Below, one piece after another: positions 38,501 through 46,040 of a stretch of 64,000 bases of DNA. Position 1 is the stretch's first letter. Every line of letters starts with the position of its first letter. Below the pieces are notes generated by a model, which had not been told where the DNA came from, did no database searches, and saw nothing but the letters and a program-made list of their open reading frames with translations. This stretch comes from an uncultured Flavobacteriales bacterium (lineage in GTDB: Bacteria; Bacteroidota; Bacteroidia; Flavobacteriales_D; Crocinitomicaceae): assembly GCA_903945495.1 (NCBI GenBank), contig CAJAVU010000107.1:84294-148293 (forward strand), written 5' to 3'. A program made the position numbers and the translations under genes.

Positions 38501-39580
38501 GATTGTTGCAAATCCTGGGTTTGCGGTTACGGTCCAAGAACCTGAAGATGGCAAATTAGACAAAGCAACTGTTCCTGTTGGAGTTGTACATGTTGGCTGA
38601 GTAATTGTTCCGATCGTTGGTGCAGGTGGGTCAATGCATGATAAAGTCGTGAAACTTCCTGCTTCTAGGTATACAACCGCATCATATGCTGCATCTCCAA
38701 CATCCGTAATCATTAATTTAATGTGATACGTTTGACCTGGCGTTAATCCTGTTTGTTCAGCAGTTAAAATATCTGTATTACCATTTAATTCTGTTCCATC
38801 TATTGTTCCCAAATATTCTGGAGTCGGCGAATTTTGAACCCAAGCAGGATTAGCAGCTAAACAATTTGCAGCAGATGGAGCTCCTGCACTTGACCCTACT
38901 GTTCCACCATTTACAGAATTGATGGATACTTCAGAACCATTCGCTAAACGTGCTATGTTTCGTGCATTATTAGTGAATCCTTGTCCACCAGCAATCCCAG
39001 GACCACTGATCAAAAATCCGAATTTATCATTGTAAGATGAACACTGATAGTTGATTAAACCAAAGTTATCCGTATATTCCTCCGAACCAAAAATGTATCT
39101 GAATTGAACGACCGTTGAAACTGGTACGAAATCGAATTCTAAAATTACTGCATTGTAATAATTACTGCTTCCTGCCAATACATCAAGATCATTAATTAAA
39201 ACCCCACATGTTCCTGTTTGGCGAACTTCACCAGGCGTACAAGAAACGTAACCCGTACTCATCTGTCCAGCAGCTTGTGGATTTGAACCAAGTGTTAAAG
39301 GAATATCTGTTGTGTTACCAGTTGTTAAAACAATACCTGAAGAAAATCCCATTTGGGCCAAGGTTGTTGTTGCAGTTGAAAAATAACCTACTTGGTATTT
39401 ACTCGCATTGTTGTAAACTCCAGAAAAAGTAACGTTTGAAATAGTAGTTCCACTTCCTGAAGGAACAAGCACACCATTTACCAATTGATTGGTTGTGTAC
39501 AGCGTATTATTGATTGTAATTTGAGCGGATAAATCCGTACATAAAAGCGTTAAAGCAATTAAAGTAAAAATTTGTTTCAT
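35573..39580 (-). CDS. Giant surface protein: choice-of-anchor L, ten Ig-like repeats, T9SS type B domain
   Basis: Encodes about 1335 residues from the ATG at 39580 (MKQIFTLIALTLLC); a start at 39601 would place the ATG inside a leader hairpin. Residues about 20-320 form a choice-of-anchor L domain (IFGSEEYTDNFG is diagnostic). Then ten related units of 80-90 residues follow, each opening with ITQP(T/S)C and SGLPSSGTW and ending in NASGC-type tails. The last about 85 residues (LFVPTAFSPNDD, FDRWGELMFET, YKGNLTLIK) are the CHU_C type B sorting domain. It is a surface adhesin or gliding-motility-associated protein, secreted by T9SS and paired with PorP. Confidence 0.9.
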   Translation of the reverse strand: MKQIFTLIALTLLCTDLSAQITINNTLYTTNQLVNGVLVPSGSGTTISNVTFSGVYNNASKYQVGYFSTATTTLAQMGFSSGIVLTTGNTTDIPLTLGSNPQAAGQMSTGYVSCTPGEVRQTGTCGVLINDLDVLAGSSNYYNAVILEFDFVPVSTVVQFRYIFGSEEYTDNFGLINYQCSSYNDKFGFLISGPGIAGGQGFTNNARNIARLANGSEVSINSVNGGTVGSSAGAPSAANCLAANPAWVQNSPTPEYLGTIDGTELNGNTDILTAEQTGLTPGQTYHIKLMITDVGDAAYDAVVYLEAGSFTTLSCIDPPAPTIGTITQPTCTTPTGTVALSNLPSSGSWTVTANPGFATITGSGPTANFSSLNPNTTYSFTVTNAAGCTSVASSNAAVNALPTNPTAPVIGSITQPSCLSPTGSVALSGLPSSGTWTITSTPGGLTSTGTGMTTTFTGLTPNTAYTFTITNASGCISVASANAVISVYTPTAPIVGTVTQPTCAVATGSVALSGLPSVGSWTLSASPGVLTQTGSGTTAVFTNLPAGSAYTFTVTNASGCVSPVSSSASLNTQPVTPTAPVVGTITQPTCLTSTGSVTLSGLPSSGTWTITSSLGVTTTGTGTSYTWTGLTAGTTFTVTVTNASFCTSSNSTSIAINTIPSQPNSPLVGSITQPSCLTPTGSVSLSGLPATGTWQITAMPGGLTQTGTGTTATFTGLSANTNYTFTVTNSATSCTSNPSGTAAISLYSPTAPIVGAITQPTCTVSTATVALSGLPSSGTWTVTSSPGGQTITNTGTSANFSNLPAGATYTFVVADNAGCLSAASTNAIVNTQPTTPAAPTIASIVNPTCILTTGSANISGLPASGTWTLGLTPAGSFTGTGTTFSLTNLTEGTAYTVSVTNSQGCTSTPTNFSIAAIPANPSAPAIGTITQPTCLLPDGSVVLNGLPAAGNWSISSNPVTTVVTGSGTSVLITELAANTNYTFSITDDNGCQSAFSLTASISSLPAAPAAPAGSVTAQPTCTVQTGTIQVTNPLGVAYSYSIDGTTYQANPIFSGLAPGTYSITVQDGTTGCVSTATQFTVNTIPSAPSAPVVNIASQPTCLTPYGIVEIVAPIGANYVYSMENNGVVYPLSSTSINNLAPNETYSFYVLDNVTNCLSTAFDVTTNGIPTPLPVDAGPDQTINSGETAVLIASGTGTMIWENGDTIQTFVSPQITTTYTVTLTDSNGCVSTDDVNVFLAINCGDLFVPTAFSPNDDAINSAFRIKINANCVQSMQLQVFDRWGELMFETTNPVDSWDGKYKGKELDPAVFVYVLDIQFVGEQESNRYKGNLTLIK

Positions 39581-39597
39581 AGTTCGCATTTTGAGCC

Positions 39598-39618
39598 GCA
39601 ATTCTTTTTGTGAATTGC
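39598..39618 (-). promoter_or_regulatory. Leader hairpin of the adhesin gene
   Basis: GCAATTC (39598-39604) and GAATTGC (39612-39618) make a perfect 7-bp stem with a 7-base loop, between the -7 box and the start codon. It may modulate translation. Confidence 0.45.
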
Positions 39619-39621
39619 AGC

Positions 39622-39629
39622 GAAATGTA
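39622..39629 (-). promoter_or_regulatory. -7 promoter element of the adhesin operon
   Basis: TACATTTC on the minus strand matches TAnnTTTG at 7 of 8 positions, about 40 bases upstream of the chosen ATG. Confidence 0.4.
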
Positions 39630-39753
39630 AAACTATAAAACTGTTAAGTAAGCGTAAAATCTTTGTTACTTAACGCTAAAAAGAGCCGTATAACGCTAGC
39701 TTTTGAGGTGAACGGATAGATTTCTGAAGTGAACAGTTAGCTTGGTATTAAGC

Positions 39754-40836
39754 TTAATCTCCGTACATCATCAAGTATGACTTCAAGAAAGGCATCAATT
39801 CGCCGTTCAATACTTTGTCAGGATCATTCACCGTATAATCTGTTCGGTGGTCTTTTACACGACGGTCATCTAGTACATAACTGCGAATCTGAGAACCCCA
39901 TTCGATTTTCTTCTTACCCGCTTCAATTTGATCACGTGATTCGCGTCTTTTACGCAATTCAAGTTCATACAATTGAGAACGTAATAATTGCATTGCTTTT
40001 TCACGGTTTCCTAACTGAGAACGCGTTTCTGTATTTTCAATGACAATACCAGTTGGCGCGTGCTTCAAACGAACACCTGTCTCTACTTTGTTGACATTTT
40101 GTCCACCAGCACCACCTGAACGGAAAGTATCCCAAGAAATATCAGCAGGGTTAATGTAAATTTCAATTGTATCATCAACAGATGGATAAACATAAACAGA
40201 AACGAATGAAGTCATTCGTTTACCTTGTGCATTGTAAGGTGAAACACGCACCAAACGGTGAATACCATTTTCGCCCTTCAAATATCCATGCGCAAATTCA
40301 CCTTCAATTTCAAGTGTTACTGTTTTTACTCCAGCCACATCGCCTTCTTGGAAGTTCAATTCTTTTACTTTGTATCCATTTTTCTCAGCAAACATTAAGT
40401 ACATACGCATAAGCATTCCAGCCCAGTCACACGCTTCTGTTCCACCTGCTCCAGCTGTAATTTGCAAAATCGCACTCAAGGCATCTTCTTCGCCAGAAAG
40501 CATGTTTTTCAACTCAAGCTCTTCAACTTGGTTAACTAATTCCGCATAACTTTCATCTACTTCAGATTCTTCAGCTGCACCTTCTTTCACAAATTCGATT
40601 AACACCTCAATATCATCGTAAATAGCTTTTAATTCATCGTAATTTTCAATCCAGAATTTTAATGTACGAATGGATTTCATTTTCACTTCCGCTTCTTTCG
40701 GGTTATCCCAGAAATTAGGGTCTTGTGATTTCAATTCCTCTTCTTTCAATTGCATGCGTTTTTCACTTATTTTTAAATAAGCTGCAATCGCTTCAATTCT
40801 GCCTAAAATGTCTTTTAATTGATCTTGATTTACCAT
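39754..40836 (-). CDS. prfB: Peptide chain release factor 2
   Basis: Encodes 360 residues. The catalytic GGQ is at 244-246 ([12 protein letters not shown]). The codon-recognition tripeptide is SPY at 199-201, where E. coli RF2 has SPF; I recall SPY from other Bacteroidota. The reading frame runs unbroken past the position (about residue 21) where E. coli prfB has its programmed +1 frameshift, so autoregulation by frameshifting is absent. It reads UGA and UAA stop codons. Start ATG at 40836 sits 8 bases after the -7 box, so leader is very short. Confidence 0.93.
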   Translation of the reverse strand: MVNQDQLKDILGRIEAIAAYLKISEKRMQLKEEELKSQDPNFWDNPKEAEVKMKSIRTLKFWIENYDELKAIYDDIEVLIEFVKEGAAEESEVDESYAELVNQVEELELKNMLSGEEDALSAILQITAGAGGTEACDWAGMLMRMYLMFAEKNGYKVKELNFQEGDVAGVKTVTLEIEGEFAHGYLKGENGIHRLVRVSPYNAQGKRMTSFVSVYVYPSVDDTIEIYINPADISWDTFRSGGAGGQNVNKVETGVRLKHAPTGIVIENTETRSQLGNREKAMQLLRSQLYELELRKRRESRDQIEAGKKKIEWGSQIRSYVLDDRRVKDHRTDYTVNDPDKVLNGELMPFLKSYLMMYGD

Positions 40837-40843
40837 GATGGTG

Positions 40844-40851
40844 CAAAAGTA
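40844..40851 (-). promoter_or_regulatory. -7 promoter element of prfB
   Basis: On the minus strand this reads TACTTTTG, a perfect TAnnTTTG box, so close to the ATG (8 bases) that transcription starts at or just before the start codon; a nearly leaderless mRNA would result. No -33 box seen. Confidence 0.4.
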
Positions 40852-40951
40852 GTAAAAAGGCGTTAAAAAATGTATCCTTCTGAAAAGCAGTTAAACAGAA
40901 ACGGTGAATAAACGGTTCAAAAAAAGTTAAACAAATAATACAAAAGTTACA

Positions 40952-40980
40952 TTGATAACATGGGAAAAATTATACATTTG
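40952..40980 (+). promoter_or_regulatory. Strong Bacteroidota-type promoter of gcvH
   Basis: TTG at 40952-40954, 18-base spacer, TACATTTG at 40973-40980: a full match to TTG-N17-23-TAnnTTTG. An ATG at the same position 40952 is therefore in the promoter, not a start codon. Confidence 0.75.
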
Positions 40981-40999
40981 TCTCAAAAAATTACAGATA

Positions 41000-41377
41000 A
41001 TGAACGTTCCACAAAATTTAAAATACACAAAAGACCACGAGTGGGTAAGTGTTGATGGCGATATCGCAACTATTGGTATTACTGATTTCGCACAAAGCGA
41101 GCTTGGTGACATCGTTTACGTTGAAATTGAAACTGAAGGTGAAACATTGGATCAAGAAGAAGTTTTTGGTTCTGTTGAAGCGGTAAAAACAGTTTCTGAC
41201 TTGTTTATGCCAATTAGTGGAGAAATTATTGAGTTCAATGGTGATTTAGACAAAGATCCTGAATTAGTAAATTCTGATCCATACGGAAAAGGTTGGATGA
41301 TCAAAGTTAAAATGACAAATGCTTCTGAAGTTGATGGTTTATTAGATGCAGCTGGATATACTGCATTGGTAGGTTAA
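41000..41377 (+). CDS. gcvH: Glycine cleavage system H protein
   Basis: Encodes 125 residues from the ATG at 41000 ([16 protein letters not shown]). An upstream in-frame ATG at 40952 lies within the promoter. Lys63 in [10 protein letters not shown] is the lipoylated lysine. KDHEWV, GDIVYVE and the [16 protein letters not shown] end are standard. It shuttles the aminomethyl group between the P, T and L proteins in the cytosol. The other gcv genes are not adjacent. Confidence 0.93.
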   Translation: MNVPQNLKYTKDHEWVSVDGDIATIGITDFAQSELGDIVYVEIETEGETLDQEEVFGSVEAVKTVSDLFMPISGEIIEFNGDLDKDPELVNSDPYGKGWMIKVKMTNASEVDGLLDAAGYTALVG

Positions 41378-41396
41378 TCAATATACAATACATTTA

Positions 41397-41432
41397 AAAT
41401 CCTTCGGTCGTAAGATTGAAGGATTTTTTTTT
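41397..41432 (+). terminator. Rho-independent terminator after gcvH
   Basis: AAATCCTTC (41397-41405) pairs with GAAGGATTT (41418-41426), and the T run extends to 41432, 12 bases before the next ATG. Confidence 0.8.
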
Positions 41433-41443
41433 ACATTTAACTT

Positions 41444-42118
41444 ATGAAAATACTATCGACCTTTTTACTTTGCTTCACGTTTGCTTTTAGCCTTTTTGGC
41501 AAGGGTGATTTGATTACAATTCGACTGATTGACCCTGTTCAAGAAATTTATCTTGAGGATGTGGAGATTTACACCGCTCAAAATCATGTATTAATTGGCA
41601 AGACCAATGAAAGCGGAAACTTTTCAATTGGCGAAAACTATTTTAACACAACCTTAGAGTTTGTAAAAAAGGGATACAAAACCAGAAATTCTGCTGTTTC
41701 TTCAAAATCTAAAGATGTTGAAATAAGCTTAGAAATGTTGGATGAAACGAAGACAGCTTTTGATAATGCCATGAAATTTATCCCAACGGATTCATTGACT
41801 GATGTTGTACAATTTCCAGATAAAGAAGCCTATTTCAAAGACACAACAAAAAGAGAAATATCAATGTTTTTGATGCACAATCTTAGATACCCAGAATACG
41901 CCCTTGAACACGATATTATGGGAAAGGTATATATGAAATTTGTAGTTGAAAAGGACGGAACCCTGTCCAATGTGCAAGTAATTAGAGGTGTGTCAGCCTG
42001 TTTGGATAAAGAATCTATCGAGGTTGTGTCCTTATTTCCCAAATGGGTACCTGGAGAAAAAGATGGAGTTCCTGTGCGAAGTTTCTTTATGCTACCGATT
42101 AATTATTACGTAGAATAA
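41444..42118 (+). CDS. Secreted protein with TonB C-terminal domain, copy 1
   Basis: Encodes 224 residues with signal peptide MKILSTFLLCFTFAFSLFGK. Residues about 22-105 look like a carboxypeptidase-regulatory-like beta-sandwich (DVEIYTAQNHVLIGKTNESGNFSI). Residues about 135-224 are a TonB_C-like domain (LRYPEYALEHDIMGKVYMKFVVEKDGT is the hallmark, with WVPGEKDGVPVRSFFMLPI). There is no N-terminal membrane anchor or proline-rich linker, so it is not an ordinary TonB. A second TonB_C gene lies 118 bases downstream. Confidence 0.75.
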   Translation: MKILSTFLLCFTFAFSLFGKGDLITIRLIDPVQEIYLEDVEIYTAQNHVLIGKTNESGNFSIGENYFNTTLEFVKKGYKTRNSAVSSKSKDVEISLEMLDETKTAFDNAMKFIPTDSLTDVVQFPDKEAYFKDTTKREISMFLMHNLRYPEYALEHDIMGKVYMKFVVEKDGTLSNVQVIRGVSACLDKESIEVVSLFPKWVPGEKDGVPVRSFFMLPINYYVE

Positions 42119-42236
42119 GTAAAAAATGAAATTCCTAAATTGTTTGAACGAAGCCCAAAAAGTACACTTAGACAATAAATAGGCAAAGTTGTTCGATGTC
42201 GTTATCGTTTAGTACCCACCAGCGAAAACCAGTAAC

Positions 42237-42614
42237 TTGAGAATTCTACTTTTCATAGCGTTTTTCAACTTCTTTTCTGCAAACGCACAGCAGGATTCAA
42301 CGATTTATTCTATTGTTGACAAGGAAGCTGAATTTCAAGGAGGTGTTGCTGCGATGATGGCTTGGGTACAAAAGAACCTTGTTTATCCTTTGGAAGCTGT
42401 TGAAAATAATTTAGTTGATTCACGAATATACATCACAATCATTGTCGAAACCGATGGAAGTTTAAGTCAAATAACGGTCAATACCAAATGTGAATCTTGT
42501 GCAAATTCATTTATTACGTTAATGCAAACATCACCTAATTGGATTCCCGCTCAATTAAATGGACGAAACGTACGTTCGAAATACATTATTCCCATGCACA
42601 TTGATTTCGATTAA
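42237..42614 (+). CDS. Secreted TonB C-terminal domain protein, copy 2, with TTG start
   Basis: Encodes 125 residues. The only start codon between the in-frame stop at 42210 and the signal peptide is TTG at 42237. The leader then reads RILLFIAFFNFFSANA, a good signal peptide cleaved before QQD. A single TonB_C domain (about 40-125: LVYPLEAVENNLVD, VETDGSLSQI, WIPAQLNGRNVRSKYIIPM) follows. Homologous to the C-terminal half of the previous gene. It may be a tandem duplicate that lost its first domain. Its 3' end overlaps the convergent gene at 42611 by 4 bases. Confidence 0.6.
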   Translation: MRILLFIAFFNFFSANAQQDSTIYSIVDKEAEFQGGVAAMMAWVQKNLVYPLEAVENNLVDSRIYITIIVETDGSLSQITVNTKCESCANSFITLMQTSPNWIPAQLNGRNVRSKYIIPMHIDFD

Positions 42615-43492
42615 TAACTCGATGTCGCGCCACCAATGTTTTCAATTGGGTGCCAAGTCGTTTTAATTTCTTGAAGATCTGAAACAAAATGTAATCCTTG
42701 TGCATCCGCTTTTGCCCAATTGTTTGAATAAGCAAACACACGTTTCACATTCAGTACCGCATTTTCTTGAAGTTCTTTCAATGCTGCCGAGTCATTTCCT
42801 CCGTAAACTAGTGCATTCACATCCATGTGTGTTGACAAAGTTGGATTCATTTCTTTGTTCGAACCAGTTAGAATATTGATCACTCCACCAGGAACATCCG
42901 AAGAGTTCACCACTTCAGCGAAGGTTACAGCACACAATGGAAGATGTTCAGCTGCCAACACAACAACTGTGTTTCCACCACAAATTGCTGGTAAAACCAA
43001 TGAAACTAATCCAATCAATGACGAGTTTTCAGGTGCTACAACTCCAACAACACCCATCGGTTCAGCTACCGAAAAGTTGAAATGAGAAGATGCTACTGGA
43101 TTCACAGAACTTACAATCGCTTGGTATTTATCACACCAACCTGCGTAATACACAATTCGATCAATCGCCAAATTCACTTCCTCTTCAGCAGCTTTCTTCG
43201 TCGAACCTTGCAAGATCAATTCTTCAATGAATTGTGATCTGCGTCCTTCCAACATTTCAGCGATACGGTACAAAATCTGACCACGATTAAATGCTGTGCG
43301 CTCAGACCAACCACCAAATGCTTTACGAGCCGCAGAGACTGCGTTTCGCACATCTTTTCGTGACGATAAGCAAATATTACCAAGTGCTTTTCCCGCTTTG
43401 TTCACAGGCATGTAATAACGTCCAGATTCCGTGCGCGGAAATTGACCTCCGATGTAAATTTTATATGTTTTTAGAACTTCCAATCTTTCCAT
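42611..43492 (-). CDS. Short aldehyde dehydrogenase-like protein without catalytic residues
   Basis: Encodes 293 residues, aligned with only the first 60% of a full-length aldehyde dehydrogenase (about 490). The NAD-binding Rossmann part is partly kept (GVVGVVAPENSS, CGGNTVVVLAAEHLPL, PGGVINILTG). The FTGST motif is replaced by YGGND, the LELGGK glutamate is missing, and the cysteine-containing catalytic domain is absent. It ends in a short unrelated tail (IENIGGATSSY). It sits directly downstream of the full ALDH at 43553, so it may be a non-catalytic partner subunit or pseudoenzyme. Confidence 0.75.
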   Translation of the reverse strand: MERLEVLKTYKIYIGGQFPRTESGRYYMPVNKAGKALGNICLSSRKDVRNAVSAARKAFGGWSERTAFNRGQILYRIAEMLEGRRSQFIEELILQGSTKKAAEEEVNLAIDRIVYYAGWCDKYQAIVSSVNPVASSHFNFSVAEPMGVVGVVAPENSSLIGLVSLVLPAICGGNTVVVLAAEHLPLCAVTFAEVVNSSDVPGGVINILTGSNKEMNPTLSTHMDVNALVYGGNDSAALKELQENAVLNVKRVFAYSNNWAKADAQGLHFVSDLQEIKTTWHPIENIGGATSSY

Positions 43493-43552
43493 GATTTTTA
43501 ATCTTCAATTTCGTTCAATTCTTCAATCAAACACTCTATTTTTTCCTTTGGA

Positions 43553-45016
43553 TTAAACCAATTTCACGTATGAACTCAATCCATGCAAACCACCTTCTCT
43601 TCCGAAGCCACTTTCTTTGTAACCACCAAATGGCGAAGTTGGATCGAATTTATTATAGGTATTTGCCCAAATAACTCCTGCTCGTAATTTCGTTGTTAAA
43701 TTGAAAATACGTGACCCTTTGTCTGTCCAAACACCAGCAGCTAATCCAAACGGCGTGTTATTTGCCTTTTGAATGACTTCATCCACTGTTCTAAACGTTT
43801 GAATCGTCAAAACAGGTCCAAAAATCTCTTCTTGTGCAATAACATTTGACTGAGCGACATTTGTAAACAAGGTCGGCGGACAATAGAATCCTTTTTTCGG
43901 AATAGAACATGATGGTTGATACATTTCCGCTCCTTCTTGTTTACCAATCTTAATATATTTATTAATCGTTTCTAATTGCTCTTTTGAATTAATCGCTCCG
44001 ATGTCTGTGTTCTTGTCCAACGGATTTCCTAGATAAAGAGAATTCAAACGATCTTTCAATTTTGCAATTACTTTATCTGCAACATTTTCTTGTACGAACA
44101 AACGTGATCCAGCACAACAAACATGACCTTGATTAAAGAAAATTCCATTGATAATCCCTTCAACAGCTTGATCAATTGGTGCATCGTCAAAAATGATATT
44201 TGCCGATTTACCACCCAATTCCAAAGTCAATTTTTTACCCGTTCCAGCAACAGCTTTTTGAATCATTTTCCCAACGTTTGTTGAACCCGTAAATGCAATT
44301 TTATCGACATCTGTATGATTCACAATCGCTGCGCCTGTATCACCAAAACCAGTCACAATATTTACAACACCAGCCGGTAAACCAGAAGCTTCAATGATTT
44401 CAGCTAATTTCAATGCTGTCAACGGCGTGGTTTCCGCAGGTTTTAATACAACTGTATTTCCCGCAGCTAAGGCAGGAGCGATTTTCCATGCCGCCATTAA
44501 CAAAGGGAAATTCCATGGAATAATTTGTCCGGCAACACCGATTGATTCCACTTTTCGATTTGGAAAAGCATACTCCAATTTATCAGCCCAACCAGCGTAA
44601 TAAAAGAAATGATTGCATGCCAATGGAACATCAATATCGCGCGATTCACGAATGGTCTTTCCAGCATCCAATGTTTCAATTACTGCCAATTCTCTTGCGC
44701 GTTCTTGCATCAAGCGTGCAATGCGGTAAATGTATTTCGCACGCTCGGCAGCTGGCATTACAGACCAAACTTCCGTATACGCTTTACGCGCTGCTTTCAC
44801 TGCTAAATCAACATCTTTTTCATTTCCATACGCTACTTCAGAAAGCACTTCTTCGTTCGCAGGATTGATTGTTTGAAAGTACTTACCAGATGATGGTTTC
44901 ACCCATTTTCCATCGATAAATAAATCGTATTGCTTTTTAAGTTGAATATGTGAAGTACCTTCCAAGGATGGAGCATACTCCCATTCTACAACTGGTATAT
45001 TTTTTTTCGTTGCCAT
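43553..45016 (-). CDS. Aldehyde dehydrogenase (NAD-dependent)
   Basis: Encodes 487 residues. The catalytic Cys300 is in NQGHVCCAGS and the general base Glu266 in LELGGK; PWNFPLLMAAWK and FTGSTNVGK (near 242-250) bind NAD. Belongs to the broad ALDH1/2-like family. It starts 3 bases after deoC ends, so the two are co-transcribed. It likely oxidises the acetaldehyde released by DeoC or a related aldehyde. Confidence 0.85.
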   Translation of the reverse strand: MATKKNIPVVEWEYAPSLEGTSHIQLKKQYDLFIDGKWVKPSSGKYFQTINPANEEVLSEVAYGNEKDVDLAVKAARKAYTEVWSVMPAAERAKYIYRIARLMQERARELAVIETLDAGKTIRESRDIDVPLACNHFFYYAGWADKLEYAFPNRKVESIGVAGQIIPWNFPLLMAAWKIAPALAAGNTVVLKPAETTPLTALKLAEIIEASGLPAGVVNIVTGFGDTGAAIVNHTDVDKIAFTGSTNVGKMIQKAVAGTGKKLTLELGGKSANIIFDDAPIDQAVEGIINGIFFNQGHVCCAGSRLFVQENVADKVIAKLKDRLNSLYLGNPLDKNTDIGAINSKEQLETINKYIKIGKQEGAEMYQPSCSIPKKGFYCPPTLFTNVAQSNVIAQEEIFGPVLTIQTFRTVDEVIQKANNTPFGLAAGVWTDKGSRIFNLTTKLRAGVIWANTYNKFDPTSPFGGYKESGFGREGGLHGLSSYVKLV

Positions 45017-45019
45017 TTC

Positions 45020-45952
45020 TTAGTCAATTGAAAAATAATCAGATGATTGATAAACGCCTGTTTCTGCTTTCATGATTTGCATCAAAACGTCATTTGCCAA
45101 ACTACTTGCTCCAAAACGGAACCATTCGTTTGTAAGCCAAGCCGAACCTAACACTTCTTTCACCATTACAAGGTTATGTAATGCAAGTTTAGACGTTGAA
45201 ATTCCACCAGCAGGTTTCATTCCGATCATTATTCCTGTTTTATCGTAATAATCTTTGATTGCCATCAACATCGTGTATGTCACTTGCATTGTTGCTGCAG
45301 GTTGAATTTTACCCGTTGATGTTTTGATGAAATCAGCGCCAGCATAAATTGCTAAATCACTCGCTTTACGCACGTTGTCTAGCGTCGCTAATTCACCCGT
45401 TTCAAGGATTACTTTCAAACGTGCTTTACCGCAAGCTTCTTTGATCATTGCAATTTCATCGAAGACGTAATTGTATTCTCCAGAAAGGAATTTACCTCTT
45501 GAAATCACCATATCAATTTCATCAGCACCTTCATCCACTGCGAATTTTGTGTCGGTAATTTTCACTTCTAAAGGCGCTTGTCCACTCGGAAAAGCAGTAG
45601 AAACAGATGCCACATTCACACCTGACCCAGCAACTTCTTTCTTCGCGATTTTCACCATTGATGGATAGACGCAAACAGCAGCAACAGATGGTAATCCTGG
45701 CAATACATCATGCAGATGTTGTGCTTTGTAGCACATTTGTTTTACTTTTCCATGGGTATCTTTTCCTTCCAAAGTAGTAAGATCAATCATGTTCAAGGCC
45801 ATTTTTAGACCTTGCATTTTACTTGCATCTTTAATACTTCGTGTTTGGAAACGAGCAACTCTTTCTTCTACCCCAACCTTATCAACGGCTGGAGAGTTCA
45901 AATACTCAAGTTGAAATCGATTTTTTTTGTCTTGGTTTTTCTTCATGAACAA
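45020..45952 (-). CDS. deoC: Deoxyribose-phosphate aldolase
   Basis: Encodes 310 residues, a class I aldolase TIM barrel. Lys210 in FIKTSTGK forms the Schiff base, and Lys246 in GMKPAGGI is the second conserved lysine. It cleaves 2-deoxyribose-5-phosphate to glyceraldehyde-3-phosphate and acetaldehyde. With the two downstream aldehyde dehydrogenase genes it forms a deoxyribose catabolic unit. The start could be residue 1 or 3 (MFMKKN). Confidence 0.9.
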   Translation of the reverse strand: MFMKKNQDKKNRFQLEYLNSPAVDKVGVEERVARFQTRSIKDASKMQGLKMALNMIDLTTLEGKDTHGKVKQMCYKAQHLHDVLPGLPSVAAVCVYPSMVKIAKKEVAGSGVNVASVSTAFPSGQAPLEVKITDTKFAVDEGADEIDMVISRGKFLSGEYNYVFDEIAMIKEACGKARLKVILETGELATLDNVRKASDLAIYAGADFIKTSTGKIQPAATMQVTYTMLMAIKDYYDKTGIMIGMKPAGGISTSKLALHNLVMVKEVLGSAWLTNEWFRFGASSLANDVLMQIMKAETGVYQSSDYFSID

Positions 45953-45993
45953 GCAATTTCCTTGCGTTTCAAATATACAAAATAGCAGTGAAT

Positions 45994-46022
45994 AAAAAAG
46001 GCCCCTACATCAGGAGCCTTTA
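45994..46022 (-). terminator. Rho-independent terminator between the MORN gene and deoC
   Basis: On the minus strand AAAGGCTCCT and AGGGGCCTTT pair around an 8-base loop, followed by a run of Ts. It lies downstream of the MORN-repeat gene (46041-46910) and upstream of deoC. Confidence 0.7.
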
Positions 46023-46040
46023 TTAAATTTATCTTAAAAA

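Noticed and set aside
35573..39580. CRISPR-like repetition
   Set aside because: Also coding Ig-like repeats of 80-90 residues in one continuous frame.
40952..40999. N-terminal extension of GcvH from an upstream ATG
   Set aside because: This ATG overlaps the -33 element of a consensus promoter; the standard GcvH start is at 41000.
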